64,000 nucleotides of DNA from Oscillospiraceae bacterium (GCA_017452505.1 JAFTMI010000029.1:1-64000); one strand, 5' to 3'; counted from the first letter of the stretch, positions 41,542 through 50,666 are shown. The notes: generated by a model from the sequence alone, not told the origin. A program made the numbers and translations.

Positions 41542-43119
41542 ATGGGTAGTACAACACAAGTACTGATCGCTATGATCGTCTATATGAGCGCCGTTATTCT
41601 TATTGGTGTTCTGTGCGCAAAGCGCGCAAACAAAAATTCTGAGGAATACTTCCTGGGTGGCAGGAGCCTTGGCCCCTGGGTCACCGCAATGAGCGCTGAA
41701 GCCTCAGATATGTCCGGTTGGCTGCTGATGGGCCTGCCCGGTGTTGCTTACTGGTGCGGCGTTTCCGACGCTGCCTGGACCGCTATTGGATTGGCTGTAG
41801 GTACATATCTCAACTGGCTGATCGTGTCCAAGCGCCTGCGCCGATACAGCGAAAAGGCCGGTGAATCCATCACCCTGCCGGAATTCTTCTCCAACCGTTT
41901 CCACGAGAAGAGCAAAGTCATCATGAGCATTGCTGCTATTTTTATTTTGATCTTCTTTACAGTTTATGCCTCCAGCTGCTTCGTCACCTGCGGCAAGCTG
42001 TTCTCCACGCTGTTCGATATGCCCTACATACCGATGATGATCCTGGGCGCTGTATTTGTGCTGCTGTACACGATTCTGGGCGGTTTCCTCGCTGAGAGTG
42101 TTTCCGACTTTATGCAGGCCATCGTAATGATCATTGCCCTTACCTTGGTGGTTGTTTTGGGCACAGCAGCTGCAGGCGGCTTAAATGCTGTTGTTGATAA
42201 CGCAAAGTCCATTCCCGGTTTCTTCGATTTCTTCGGTATCGCTACTCCCCTTGCTGCCGATGGCAATCCCGTTCCCGATGGCGGCGTTCAGCAGGTTGTC
42301 AACGGTGTTCCTCAATTCGGAACCGCCGGTACTTACAGCTTCCTGTCCATCGCGTCTTGCCTTGCTTGGGGCCTTGGATATTTCGGCATGCCTCAGGTTC
42401 TGCTGCGGTTTATGGCCATTCGCTCTGAAAACGAATTAACTCGCTCCCGCAGAATTGCAACAGTTTGGGTTGTTATTTCCCTGACTGTGGCGGTGTTTAT
42501 CGGTATTGTTGGCCGTGCTCTCTATCCCACCGCCCTCACCACCAAATCCTCTGCTGAAAGCATTTTCATTACCCTGTCCACAAGCCTGCTGCCTCCCCTG
42601 TTGGCTGGCTTTGTGATGGCCGGTATTTTGGCAGCTACTATCAGCTCTTCTGACTCCTACCTGCTGATTGCCGCTTCTGCCCTTGCTAAGAATGTTTATC
42701 AAGGTATCTGCCGCAAGAATGCTACCGACAAGCAGGTTATGAATGCTTCCCGTATTACTTTGTTGGTAATCTCCCTTGTCGCTATCATCATTGCTTTGGA
42801 TGAGGCAAGCATTATCTTTACCATCGTCAGCTTTGCCTGGGCAGGCTTCGGCGCAGTCTTTGGCCCGCTGATGCTGTTTAGCTTGTTCTGGAAGCGTACC
42901 AATCGTGCCGGCGCGATTGCCGGTATGCTCTCCGGCGGCATTATGGTATTCGTATGGAAGCTGCTGATCCGGCCCTTGGGCGGCGCTTGGAATATCTACG
43001 AACTGCTGCCTGCCTTTATCGTTTCCTGCATCTTTATTGTTGTAGTGTCCCTGATTACTGCGCCTCCTTCCAAGGAGATCCAGGAAGAATTCGACACTGT
43101 GGCAAAGAAGATTTCCTAA
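41542..43119 (+). CDS. putP: Sodium/proline symporter, SSS family
   Basis: 525 residues with about 13 membrane helices. RANKNSEEYFLGGRSLGPWVTAMSAEASDMSGW in its short cores (EEYFLGGRSLG, SAEASDMSGWL) and the GFVMAGILAATISSSDSYLL block (core ATISSSDSYL) match PutP, including the Na+-site serines. An inserted loop near 245-260 is Gly/Pro rich. GGAGG precedes the ATG. Proline uptake feeds fermentation or osmoprotection; proline specificity is by family resemblance. Confidence 0.9.
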   Translation: MGSTTQVLIAMIVYMSAVILIGVLCAKRANKNSEEYFLGGRSLGPWVTAMSAEASDMSGWLLMGLPGVAYWCGVSDAAWTAIGLAVGTYLNWLIVSKRLRRYSEKAGESITLPEFFSNRFHEKSKVIMSIAAIFILIFFTVYASSCFVTCGKLFSTLFDMPYIPMMILGAVFVLLYTILGGFLAESVSDFMQAIVMIIALTLVVVLGTAAAGGLNAVVDNAKSIPGFFDFFGIATPLAADGNPVPDGGVQQVVNGVPQFGTAGTYSFLSIASCLAWGLGYFGMPQVLLRFMAIRSENELTRSRRIATVWVVISLTVAVFIGIVGRALYPTALTTKSSAESIFITLSTSLLPPLLAGFVMAGILAATISSSDSYLLIAASALAKNVYQGICRKNATDKQVMNASRITLLVISLVAIIIALDEASIIFTIVSFAWAGFGAVFGPLMLFSLFWKRTNRAGAIAGMLSGGIMVFVWKLLIRPLGGAWNIYELLPAFIVSCIFIVVVSLITAPPSKEIQEEFDTVAKKIS

Positions 43120-43123
43120 TTCA

Positions 43124-43152
43124 AAACCGGAAGGGAAAATCCCTTCCGGTTT
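43124..43152 (+). terminator. Terminator of putP
   Basis: A 12-bp perfect stem (43124-43135 with 43141-43152) with an AAAAT loop and a following T-run. Confidence 0.85.
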
Positions 43153-43156
43153 TTAC

Positions 43157-43185
43157 TTGCAATTGCAGTGCGCATTTGGTATACT
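43157..43185 (+). promoter_or_regulatory. Sigma-A promoter of the M28-like peptidase gene
   Basis: TTGCAA (43157-43162), 17-bp spacer, TATACT (43180-43185); start near 43192, short leader. Confidence 0.65.
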
Positions 43186-43219
43186 GTATCTATAAATTTT
43201 ACTAAGGAGTGTAGGTATT

Positions 43220-45082
43220 ATGGATCTGTTCTTAAAATCTGATCTTTACGACATTCTCAGTTCTCTTTACTCCCACGAACGCGTGATGGAAACAATGGAA
43301 ATCCTCAGAAATTTGGAGCGCCCCCGCAGATATTCTGCCTTTAACGATTCCACCGCATGGTGCACCAAGGTTCTGGAGGATGCAGGCTTCTCCGATGTGC
43401 AGCGCATTGCCCATAAGGCTGACGGCAAGACAGCTTCCTATGATTTTGTTATGCCTCAAGCCTGGGATCTGCTTGGCCGTTCCACTCTTGAGATCATCGA
43501 GCCCGAGCGCAAAATGATTGCTGACACCGATATTTCCACCATCTATGTGTCTGAATATTCCGCGCCCACACCCGAGGGCGGTGTAACTGCAGAACTGGTC
43601 GCCTATACAGCATTAGACCCCAAAACTCCGGATTGCAAAGGCAAGTATGTTTACTATCCCTATTATCTGCCTGCACAGCACCCTCTGTATAACACGCTGG
43701 CGAAAGCCGGATGTGCCGGTATCGTTTTTGCGCCCTATGGCACCACAGCTCACGAACCCGATGTGCCTTCCTGGACAAACGGCCATGGTCACATTGGCTG
43801 GTATCATTTGAAAGAAGACCCCGTGGTTCCTGTATTCTGTGTCTCTCCCAAGACCGGTATCGAACTGTCCATACTTCTTTCCAAGGGAAAAGTGGTTCTC
43901 CACGGAGAAATTAAAGCTAAAATCTATGACGGTGAAATCTACACTGTCACCGGCACGATCCCCGGAAAGTCTGAGGAAGAATTCGCGATACTTGCCCACT
44001 TATATGAGCCGTTCTATGCCGATGACTGCCAAGGCTTTGCCGCCGGTGTAGAAGTTGCCCTAATGCTAAAAAAACTTATTGACGAGGGTGTGTTGCCTCA
44101 GCCGGAAAAGACGCTGCGTCTGATCTTCTCTATGGAGCGTTACGGCTTTGCTGCATTTTTTGCAAACCACAACAAAAAGATTCTCGCTGCGCTTAGCATT
44201 GATACAATCACCTGCTTTGGAAACAGTATAATTGACAGGGGCTTTGTTATCAAGGAGTCTCCGCTGTCTTTGCCCTTCTTTGGTGATATGCTTCTCTATG
44301 AAGCAATGCGTACTTACTGCTCTGACCTGAGATGGAGTATGGCTCCCGGTAATCTGTCCGATGACTGCTGGTCCAGCGAGCCCACTGTTGACATACCGAC
44401 CAACTGGCTTGTAGCGCCCTCCAGCAACGGTAAATATGACTATCATCACTGTGATGCTCCAGTGTTTGACGATGTCCTGCCCAAGGAACTGGCAAAGCTT
44501 ACACCCATTGTTGCAATATATACCGCAGCACTTGTGTGCGGTGACCGCGCGCATTTTGCAAATATGGCCGCAGAACTTGAAAAGACAGCCTTTGATTGGC
44601 TTGAGGTCAGCAGAAACTATATTGCCGGTGAAACTGCTGCCGGCAAGTTGACCAAGGAAGAAGCGCTGATGTACAAAAAGGCAGCTGAGCTTCTCTACCT
44701 TGGCAGAATGGAATCCTTTAACCGTTTCTATCCCGGCCTTATCGCTCCCAAGATTCCTGCGCACTGGGCTGATGAATTCTATACCACACTTCCGGATCGC
44801 GAACTGTCTGTCACCGAGCAGAAAGCCGCAGCTATTCGCTACCGTATCACTTCCACAGGCATGCCGTTCTCCTTCGATAAAATTCCCTATGCAGAGCGCG
44901 TATCCTGGCCCGCCATTCCCGAGCTTATTTGGGCCCTGTTATCACCGGATAGAAGTGTTTTGGAGGCAATCCGCCTACACGATGGCGCATTCTTAATTAC
45001 TACAAGCGATGAGAAGATTGAATATTATCTTTCCTATTTCCGTTACCTTGCAAAGTACGGTTATCTTGAAGAAGTTCTTTAA
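43220..45082 (+). CDS. M28-like aminopeptidase (DUF4910 type)
   Basis: 620 residues. A helical N-terminus (1-60), an inserted PA-like domain (about 100-245), a zinc-exopeptidase core (ILAHLYEPFYADDCQGFAAGVE near 255, SMERYGFAAFF near 305, and late histidines in YDYHHCDAP) and a C-terminal winged-helix-like region after about 540. Zn ligands His, Asp and Glu appear conserved. No signal peptide. It stands alone behind its own promoter. Substrate unknown; by family a peptide or amidated compound. Confidence 0.75.
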   Translation: MDLFLKSDLYDILSSLYSHERVMETMEILRNLERPRRYSAFNDSTAWCTKVLEDAGFSDVQRIAHKADGKTASYDFVMPQAWDLLGRSTLEIIEPERKMIADTDISTIYVSEYSAPTPEGGVTAELVAYTALDPKTPDCKGKYVYYPYYLPAQHPLYNTLAKAGCAGIVFAPYGTTAHEPDVPSWTNGHGHIGWYHLKEDPVVPVFCVSPKTGIELSILLSKGKVVLHGEIKAKIYDGEIYTVTGTIPGKSEEEFAILAHLYEPFYADDCQGFAAGVEVALMLKKLIDEGVLPQPEKTLRLIFSMERYGFAAFFANHNKKILAALSIDTITCFGNSIIDRGFVIKESPLSLPFFGDMLLYEAMRTYCSDLRWSMAPGNLSDDCWSSEPTVDIPTNWLVAPSSNGKYDYHHCDAPVFDDVLPKELAKLTPIVAIYTAALVCGDRAHFANMAAELEKTAFDWLEVSRNYIAGETAAGKLTKEEALMYKKAAELLYLGRMESFNRFYPGLIAPKIPAHWADEFYTTLPDRELSVTEQKAAAIRYRITSTGMPFSFDKIPYAERVSWPAIPELIWALLSPDRSVLEAIRLHDGAFLITTSDEKIEYYLSYFRYLAKYGYLEEVL

Positions 45083-45096
45083 TCACAAACAAAACA

Positions 45097-45128
45097 AATT
45101 GCCCTCTGCCAATCGGCAGAGGGCAATT
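45097..45128 (-). terminator. Terminator of gdhA, shared with the peptidase gene
   Basis: A 14-bp perfect stem (45097-45110 with 45115-45128) with a four-base loop. The minus strand continues with TGTTTTGTTTG, so it mainly serves gdhA; the plus side lacks a T-run. Confidence 0.75.
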
Positions 45129-45141
45129 GCTATGTAGCTTC

Positions 45142-46491
45142 TTAGAACAGGCCCTGCTCCATCATTGCGGTAGCGACCTTCTTGAAGCCAGCCAGGTTAG
45201 CGCCGGCAACCAGGTCATAACCCAGGCCGTACTCCTCAGCGGCATCCACGGACATCTGGTGAATGACCTTCATGAGACCCTTCAGCTTCTCGTCAACTTC
45301 CTCAGCAGTCCAAACCAAACGCTCGGAGTTCTGGCTCATTTCCAAACCGGAAACAGCAACACCGCCGGCGTTAACAGCCTTGGAGGGAGCAACGATCATA
45401 TGCTTCTGAGCACGCAGGTACTCAAGTGCATCATTGGTGGTGGGCATATTGGCAACCTCGATGTAGTACTTAACGCCGGAAGCAGCGATCTTCTCAGCAG
45501 ACTCCATACGGACATCGTTCTGAGTAGCAGCGGGCATATAGATGTCAACATCCTTAACACCCCAGCACTTCTCACCGGGAACGAACTCAACGCCGTACTT
45601 CTCAGCATAGGGCTTGCAGTGCATAGGATCCTTAGCACGCATCTCCAGGATGTAGTCCAGCTTCTCGCCAACAACACCATCGGGATCGTGGATGTAGCCG
45701 TCAGGACCGGCAAAATAAGTAACCTTAGCACCCAGCTCAGCAGCCTTCTTCATAATACCCCAACCCACGTTGCCGTAGCCGGAGATGGCGATCCGCTTGC
45801 CCTCGATGGAGTCACCCTCGTGCTTCAGCACTTCCTGCAGATAGTAGATAGCGCCGTAGCCGGTAGCCTCGGGACGGATCAAAGAACCGCCGTAGCTAAA
45901 GCCCTTACCGGTGAGAACGCCGTTCTCCCAAACACCCTTCAGGCGGCGGTACTGGCCGTACAGGTAGCCGATCTCGCGGCCGCCAACACCCATATCACCG
46001 GCAGGAACGTCGATGTCGGGTCCGATGTAACGATACAGAGCAGTCATAAAGCTCTGGCAGAAACGCATAATTTCAGCATCAGACTTGCCGGCGGGATCAA
46101 AGTCAGAACCGCCCTTAGCGCCGCCCATAGGCAGGCCGGTCAGGCTGTTCTTAAAGGTCTGCTCAAATCCCAGGAACTTCATAATGCTGGGAGTCACATT
46201 GGGCTGGAAACGCAGGCCGCCCTTGTAGGGGCCAATAGCGCCATTAAACTGGCAGCGGTAACCGGTATTGGTATGGGTCTGACCATTGTCATCGGTCCAG
46301 ACAACACGGAAGGTGAACATACGCTCAGGCTCGACCATACGGTTCAGCAGGTCAGCCTTCTCGTACTCGGGGTGCTTGTCGACCATGGGAGCAATAGAGG
46401 TCAAAACCTCTTCCACTGTCTGCACGAACTCGGGTTCGTGGCTATACTTTTTCTTGACATTTTCAATTACGCTTGTTACATAGGCATTCAT
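45142..46491 (-). CDS. gdhA: Glutamate dehydrogenase (NADP type, hexameric)
   Basis: 449 residues. Interconverts glutamate and 2-oxoglutarate plus ammonia. Glutamate-binding GPYKGGLRF near 90, catalytic lysine in PMGGAKGGSDFDP near 126, Rossmann motif SGYGNVGWG near 243. GGAGG precedes the ATG. It has its own strong promoter and terminator. Confidence 0.96.
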   Translation of the reverse strand: MNAYVTSVIENVKKKYSHEPEFVQTVEEVLTSIAPMVDKHPEYEKADLLNRMVEPERMFTFRVVWTDDNGQTHTNTGYRCQFNGAIGPYKGGLRFQPNVTPSIMKFLGFEQTFKNSLTGLPMGGAKGGSDFDPAGKSDAEIMRFCQSFMTALYRYIGPDIDVPAGDMGVGGREIGYLYGQYRRLKGVWENGVLTGKGFSYGGSLIRPEATGYGAIYYLQEVLKHEGDSIEGKRIAISGYGNVGWGIMKKAAELGAKVTYFAGPDGYIHDPDGVVGEKLDYILEMRAKDPMHCKPYAEKYGVEFVPGEKCWGVKDVDIYMPAATQNDVRMESAEKIAASGVKYYIEVANMPTTNDALEYLRAQKHMIVAPSKAVNAGGVAVSGLEMSQNSERLVWTAEEVDEKLKGLMKVIHQMSVDAAEEYGLGYDLVAGANLAGFKKVATAMMEQGLF

Positions 46492-46582
46492 CTAAATTAC
46501 CTCCAAAAAAGAATACATAATTTCCAATACCAACCTGTAGAAGGCTTTAGCCCTCAGCACCTCAGTACGTAAATTATTTTTT

Positions 46583-46611
46583 ATTTTATGACAATTTTTT
46601 TCAGATGTCAA
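46583..46611 (-). promoter_or_regulatory. Sigma-A promoter of gdhA
   Basis: Minus strand: TTGACA (46606-46611), 17-bp spacer, TAAAAT (46583-46588). The 85-nt leader from near 46576 contains a small AGGGCT/AGCCTT-type hairpin of unknown role. Confidence 0.75.
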
Positions 46612-46679
46612 TAATTTTTCCAGTATAAATATCCAGCAAAATTTCCCGGTATTTTTGTTGTTTTGCACATAGATTATCA

Positions 46680-46708
46680 TTGATTATTCAATGCACCCGT
46701 GATATTAT
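46680..46708 (+). promoter_or_regulatory. Sigma-A promoter of the phosphohexomutase gene
   Basis: TTGATT (46680-46685), 17-bp spacer, TATTAT (46703-46708) with an extended TGA before the -10. It completes the 258-bp divergent spacer between gdhA and this gene. Confidence 0.6.
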
Positions 46709-46749
46709 ATTTATTAGATTAAATATTTTCGTAAACGGAGGATACATAT

Positions 46750-48255
46750 ATGGATTATTCTAAGCTGCAAAACGGCAGTGATATTCGCGGCGTTGCCCTG
46801 GAGGGCATCGAAGGTCAGCACATCAACCTGACCGAGACCGCCTGCAAGGACATTGGCAGAGGCTTTGCTCTGTGGCTCATGAAAAAGACCGGTAAAAAGA
46901 GCGGTCTCAAGGTTGCTGTAGGTCGTGATTCCCGTCTTTCCGGTCCTGCTCTGTGCGGTTGGATTTGCGAGGCAATGGTCGCGCAGGGCTTGGAGGTCAC
47001 CGACTTCGGTATGGCAAGTACCCCGGCTATGTTTATGGCTACCGTCACCGAAAGGTATGCTTACGACGGCACAGTTATGATTACCGCCAGCCACCTCCCC
47101 TTTAACCGCAACGGCTTTAAGTTCTTTACCGCTGAGGGCGGCCTGGAAAAGAGCGATATTAAGGAAATTCTCATCTTCGCTGCCGGCAACGAAACCACCG
47201 GCCTTGCTGCCGGCAAACTGATCTCCGGTGAGTTCATGGATGCCTACGCCGGTATCCTCTGCGACAAGATCCGTGCAGCCACAGGCGAAGCCAAGCCCTT
47301 GGCGGGCTTCCGCATTGTAGTGGATGCCGGCAACGGTGCAGGCGGTTTCTATGTGGACAAGGTACTGAAGCCCCTTGGTGCCAACACCGAGGGCAGCCGC
47401 TACTTAGATCCCGACGGCAGCTTCCCCAACCATATCCCCAACCCTGAGGATAAGACCGCTATGGAAGCCATCACTGAGTCTGTCAAGCTGGCTAATGCTG
47501 ATTTGGGTATTATTTTCGATACCGATGTAGACCGGGCTGGCGCTGTTCTGTCCGATGGCAGCGAATTGAACCGCAATCGCATCATTGCCATGCTGTCCGC
47601 CATTCTTCTGCGGGAATACCCCGGCACTACCATTGTCACAGACTCTATCACCTCCACAGGTCTTGCCAAGTTTATTGAAGCAAAAGGCGGCATCCACCAC
47701 CGTTTCAAGAGAGGTTACCGGAACGTAATCAACGAATCCATTCGCTTGAATGCCCAGGGTCAGGACAGTCAGCTGGCAATCGAGACCTCCGGTCACGGCG
47801 CGCTGAAAGAGAACTACTTCCTGGATGACGGCGCTTATCTCGTAACCAAGCTGCTTATCGAGTTGGCCCGTGGCCGCAAAGAAGGCTACACACTGGAATC
47901 CTTGATTGCAGAACTGGAAGAGCCCGCTGAGAGCGTTGAATTCCGTATGAATATTCTGCTGGAAGACTTCAAGCCCTATGGCCAGCAGGTCATTGACGAG
48001 CTGACCGCTTATGCTGCAAAACAGCCCGGCTGGAGTCTGGCTCCCAGCAATTTTGAGGGTGTTCGCGTGAACCTGGACGAAGCCCACGGTAACGGATGGT
48101 TTTTACTGCGTTTGTCTCTCCATGATCCCCTGCTGCCGCTGAACATTGAAAGCAATTCTGTTGGCGGCGCTAAGAAGATTGCCGGTGAACTATCCGACTT
48201 TATTGCAAACTACGATAAGCTTGACGCACAAAAACTCCTTGACTTCTCAAAATAA
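46750..48255 (+). CDS. Phosphomannomutase/phosphoglucomutase
   Basis: 501 residues of the alpha-D-phosphohexomutase family. Phosphoserine Ser114 in MITASHLPFNRNG (the usual TASHNP has L for N), the metal loop FDTDVDRAG near 258, and the sugar loop ETSGHGAL near 345. The C-terminal domain ends with RLSLHDPLLPLNIES. It interconverts hexose-1- and -6-phosphates for envelope polysaccharide or central metabolism. CGGAGG precedes the ATG. Confidence 0.92.
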   Translation: MDYSKLQNGSDIRGVALEGIEGQHINLTETACKDIGRGFALWLMKKTGKKSGLKVAVGRDSRLSGPALCGWICEAMVAQGLEVTDFGMASTPAMFMATVTERYAYDGTVMITASHLPFNRNGFKFFTAEGGLEKSDIKEILIFAAGNETTGLAAGKLISGEFMDAYAGILCDKIRAATGEAKPLAGFRIVVDAGNGAGGFYVDKVLKPLGANTEGSRYLDPDGSFPNHIPNPEDKTAMEAITESVKLANADLGIIFDTDVDRAGAVLSDGSELNRNRIIAMLSAILLREYPGTTIVTDSITSTGLAKFIEAKGGIHHRFKRGYRNVINESIRLNAQGQDSQLAIETSGHGALKENYFLDDGAYLVTKLLIELARGRKEGYTLESLIAELEEPAESVEFRMNILLEDFKPYGQQVIDELTAYAAKQPGWSLAPSNFEGVRVNLDEAHGNGWFLLRLSLHDPLLPLNIESNSVGGAKKIAGELSDFIANYDKLDAQKLLDFSK

Positions 48256-48263
48256 AACAATAT

Positions 48264-48293
48264 AAAGCCCGGAAGGCAATCCTTCCGGGCTTT
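48264..48293. terminator. Bidirectional terminator
   Basis: A 13-bp perfect stem (48264-48276 with 48281-48293) with a CAAT loop and T-run, between the mutase and the converging TetR gene. Confidence 0.85.
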
Positions 48294-48295
48294 TG

Positions 48296-48820
48296 TTATA
48301 ATCTTCTTCCTCTATACTCCTGTTTCAAAATCTCTGCCATTTCCTCCGGGGATTCCTTGCATCCATCTGAGAGCCACATTTTAATAATCGCATTCAATCC
48401 ATTTCTAAAAAACTCAATATGATACTTAAGATTTTCCGTTATCTGCTCTTTTTCCGCACGCTTGACATCATATATGGAAATAAGGAACTTATCGTCATAA
48501 CATAGCTTAAAATAGGTTTTATAAAAGAGTTGATTTTCTTTTATGTGGGTAAACATTCGCAACGCACCGCTATTATCTTTACTGGTGTCATAATCAACAA
48601 AATGTCTGCTGAAATCATTTTCCAGTTCTACCCTCACCTTATCGGCAAGATCGTAAATATCCAAGTAATTTGCATAGAATGTACTTCGATTTAAGTCTGT
48701 CATTTTAATGATATCCGATACGGAGATTTCTTTGATCTCTCTGCTCTGCAATAGTTCTACGAAGGCCTTTTCAATCTTGTTTTGGGATTCTTTGCGGCGC
48801 TTGTTGTTTTTAACATTCAT
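48296..48820 (-). CDS. TetR family transcriptional regulator
   Basis: 174 residues. The N-terminal helix-turn-helix spans about 8-52 (EISVSDIIKMTDLNRSTFYANY, core VSDIIKMTDLNRSTFY) followed by a ligand domain of the clostridial type with IEFFRNGLNAIIKMWL near the end (core FRNGLNAIIKMW). The ATG at 48820 follows a GGAG site. It is divergent from two membrane-protein genes and almost certainly represses them and itself through the flanking 18-bp inverted repeat. Confidence 0.9.
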   Translation of the reverse strand: MNVKNNKRRKESQNKIEKAFVELLQSREIKEISVSDIIKMTDLNRSTFYANYLDIYDLADKVRVELENDFSRHFVDYDTSKDNSGALRMFTHIKENQLFYKTYFKLCYDDKFLISIYDVKRAEKEQITENLKYHIEFFRNGLNAIIKMWLSDGCKESPEEMAEILKQEYRGRRL

Positions 48821-48863
48821 AATAATTTCTCCATTATTCCAACACTTGTTGCAAAGTTGATGG

Positions 48864-48892
48864 TTGTTATCAAACATTAGCTGAATTATACT
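48864..48892 (+). promoter_or_regulatory. Promoter of the membrane-protein pair
   Basis: TTGTTA (48864-48869), 17-bp spacer, TATACT (48887-48892). The start near 48899 places the right operator in the initially transcribed region. Confidence 0.6.
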
Positions 48893-48913
48893 ACAGTTAC
48901 AACAAAAACACAA
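48885..48913 (-). promoter_or_regulatory. Promoter of tetR, overlapping the divergent promoter
   Basis: Minus strand: TTGTGT (48908-48913), 17-bp spacer, TATAAT (48885-48890). Its -10 overlaps that of the opposite promoter and its -35 lies inside the right operator. Confidence 0.6.
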
Positions 48914-48941
48914 GTGTTGGAATAATGAAAGGAGTTTGTAT

Positions 48942-49310
48942 ATGAAAAAGAGTAGTTTTATTGCACTGATCATGGGAACTGTAAGCGGAGTGCTGTTTTC
49001 CTTAGGAATGTGTATGGCGCTTCTGCCGGAGTGGAATGCCTTTACTGAGGGTATTATTTTCGGTGGAATCGGTTTGATTCTCGGCATTGTAACATTTCTT
49101 GTATGGTGCAAGATGGAATGTAAAAAGCTGCCGAAAATGAACGGTAAAAACATTATACGAATCATTTACGGCATTGTCTCTGCATTGGTTCTCGGTGTGG
49201 GCATGTGCTTGTGCCTTGTGTGGGAGCAGATCGTGTGGGGTACACTTGTTGGTTTGCTGGGCATTATTATGCTGATCTCCCTGATACCGATGATCAAAGG
49301 CATCAAATGA
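48942..49310 (+). CDS. Four-helix membrane protein under TetR control
   Basis: 122 residues with four membrane helices in two similar hairpins: FIALIMGTVSGVLFSLGMCMAL and IIRIIYGIVSALVLGVGMCLCL share the pattern G-x-VS-x6-GMC (helix cores GTVSGVLFSLGMC and GIVSALVLGVGMC), so the protein looks like an internal duplication. No enzyme motif. AAAGGAG precedes the ATG. It overlaps the next gene by ATGA. A role in membrane stress or drug response is suggested only by the TetR context. Confidence 0.8.
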   Translation: MKKSSFIALIMGTVSGVLFSLGMCMALLPEWNAFTEGIIFGGIGLILGIVTFLVWCKMECKKLPKMNGKNIIRIIYGIVSALVLGVGMCLCLVWEQIVWGTLVGLLGIIMLISLIPMIKGIK

Positions 49311-50119
49311 ATATCCTAAAAATTATTAAAAATCCCTATACCGGCTTAAGTGTCAACTTTATTTATGCTGTTGGTAATTGCGTTATTGGGTTTATTGCCC
49401 ATTCGTGGTGGTTCATCACTGTGGGCGCATATTATTCTGTACTGACTGCTACCCGGTTTTCTGTACTAAAAATCGAACGAAACGCCAAGAAAGTTTCTGA
49501 TACTGCACATTTTGTCAGGAGAACAACCGGTATTTTGTTGGTAGTGCTGTCACTCTGCTTAGTTGGCATCAATGTTCTGTCCGCTGTGGAAGAACGGGGC
49601 ACTGTTTTTCACAAGATCATCATGATCACCATTGCAACCTATACATTCAGTAAAATAACGGTTGCAATCATTGGAACGGCAAAAGCAAAGCATTGCACCT
49701 CACCCATCACAATGACCCTAAGAAATATATCACTGGCGGATGCATTTGTTTCTATCTATTCGATGCAGCGGTCAATGCTGGTATCATTTCCCGGTATGAA
49801 ACCGGGGGAAATTCAATTATTCAATATTTTAACTGGAACAGCAGTTTGGATCATCGTACTGCTGCTTGGAATAAATCTGATCGGAGGAAAAAGAGTAAAT
49901 ATGGCTAAATCTAAAATTGTAAAGGCAAACGAGAAAATTGCAGAGACTGTGGTTGACGGCTACAAAAAAATCGAAAAGGGCGTCGTTGGCGGCTACAAGA
50001 AGATCGAACAGGGTGTCGTCAGCGGTTACACCAAAATTGAAGACAAGTTTGTAGACACATATCTCACAAAAGATGGCGAAACTGTTGAAGAAGCCAAAGA
50101 AAGATTAAAAAACAAATAA
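49307..50119 (+). CDS. Membrane protein with C-terminal amphipathic GYKKIE repeats
   Basis: 270 residues. Six membrane helices occupy about 10-200. The charged tail carries three tandem 11-residue units, VVDGYKKIEKG, VVGGYKKIEQG and VVSGYTKIEDK, followed by FVDTYLTKDGETVEEAKERL. The repeats predict an amphipathic helix that may lie on the membrane or oligomerise. The ATG at 49307 overlaps the preceding stop and has AAAGG seven bases upstream. No family function known. Confidence 0.78.
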   Translation: MNILKIIKNPYTGLSVNFIYAVGNCVIGFIAHSWWFITVGAYYSVLTATRFSVLKIERNAKKVSDTAHFVRRTTGILLVVLSLCLVGINVLSAVEERGTVFHKIIMITIATYTFSKITVAIIGTAKAKHCTSPITMTLRNISLADAFVSIYSMQRSMLVSFPGMKPGEIQLFNILTGTAVWIIVLLLGINLIGGKRVNMAKSKIVKANEKIAETVVDGYKKIEKGVVGGYKKIEQGVVSGYTKIEDKFVDTYLTKDGETVEEAKERLKNK

Positions 50120-50120
50120 G

Positions 50121-50154
50121 CAAACGGCGGCAAGGTATACTCCCTGCCGCCGTT
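50121..50154. terminator. Bidirectional terminator
   Basis: AAACGGCGGCA (50121-50131) pairs with TGCCGCCGTTT (50144-50154), extended inward by further pairs with one mismatch. It separates the membrane-protein pair from the converging NUDIX gene. Confidence 0.7.
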
Positions 50155-50156
50155 TA

Positions 50157-50618
50157 TCATTTTAAGAACCAATCTTCCACAATATCGCTATGGGTCACTA
50201 CGATTTCAATGTCCTTTAATTCTTCCTTTGAGAAAAATCGCAAATCCCGGGATTCTGCACTAATGGTCATTGCCGGCTCTTCCTCCAGTTCCAAACGAAA
50301 TACCACAATTACCATTCGCCAAATACTGCCGTCCTGATAGGCCGCAATCCGGCCTGGCTCACCGTAAACCGCTAACTTTTGGAATTTATCTTTGGATATC
50401 CGAAGACCCAATTCTTCGTATATTTCCCGGGTAATAGCCTGCAATGAGGTTTCCTGTTTCTTTACACCACCGCCAACCAAGCCCCAAATATCACAGTCCC
50501 GCCGTTTTTCCAGCAGGATTTTTCCATTGCAGGTAATGATAGCATTGGCGCCTAAATGGGCAGGCATTGTTGTTTTGGGTGAATTGGGATGCCCCCGGTA
50601 GAATGTAACGATTGCCAT
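50157..50618 (-). CDS. NUDIX hydrolase
   Basis: 153 residues. The Nudix box is complete (GX5EX7REUXEEXGU), reading GGGVKKQETSLQ then REIYEELGL at about 53-75. It cleaves a nucleoside diphosphate-linked compound; the substrate is not evident. The ATG at 50618 follows CGGAGG. Confidence 0.9.
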   Translation of the reverse strand: MAIVTFYRGHPNSPKTTMPAHLGANAIITCNGKILLEKRRDCDIWGLVGGGVKKQETSLQAITREIYEELGLRISKDKFQKLAVYGEPGRIAAYQDGSIWRMVIVVFRLELEEEPAMTISAESRDLRFFSKEELKDIEIVVTHSDIVEDWFLK

Positions 50619-50666
50619 AGCTAACCTCCGTTGTTTTCTATCAACAGTATAGCACACCTGTCAATG

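Larger units (their letters stand above)
48832..48927. promoter_or_regulatory. Paired TetR operators in the divergent intergenic region
   Basis: 48832-48849 and 48910-48927 are perfect 18-bp inverted copies. Each includes a dyad; the right one has AACAC-AA-GTGTT (48907-48918) exactly. The left site lies in the 5' leader of the tetR transcript; the right overlaps the tetR -35 and the leader of the divergent gene. This is the layout of an autoregulated repressor. Confidence 0.75.

Noticed and set aside
45127..46572. 481-codon open frame antisense to gdhA
   Set aside because: Mirror frame of a certain glutamate dehydrogenase; no family motifs or start signals.
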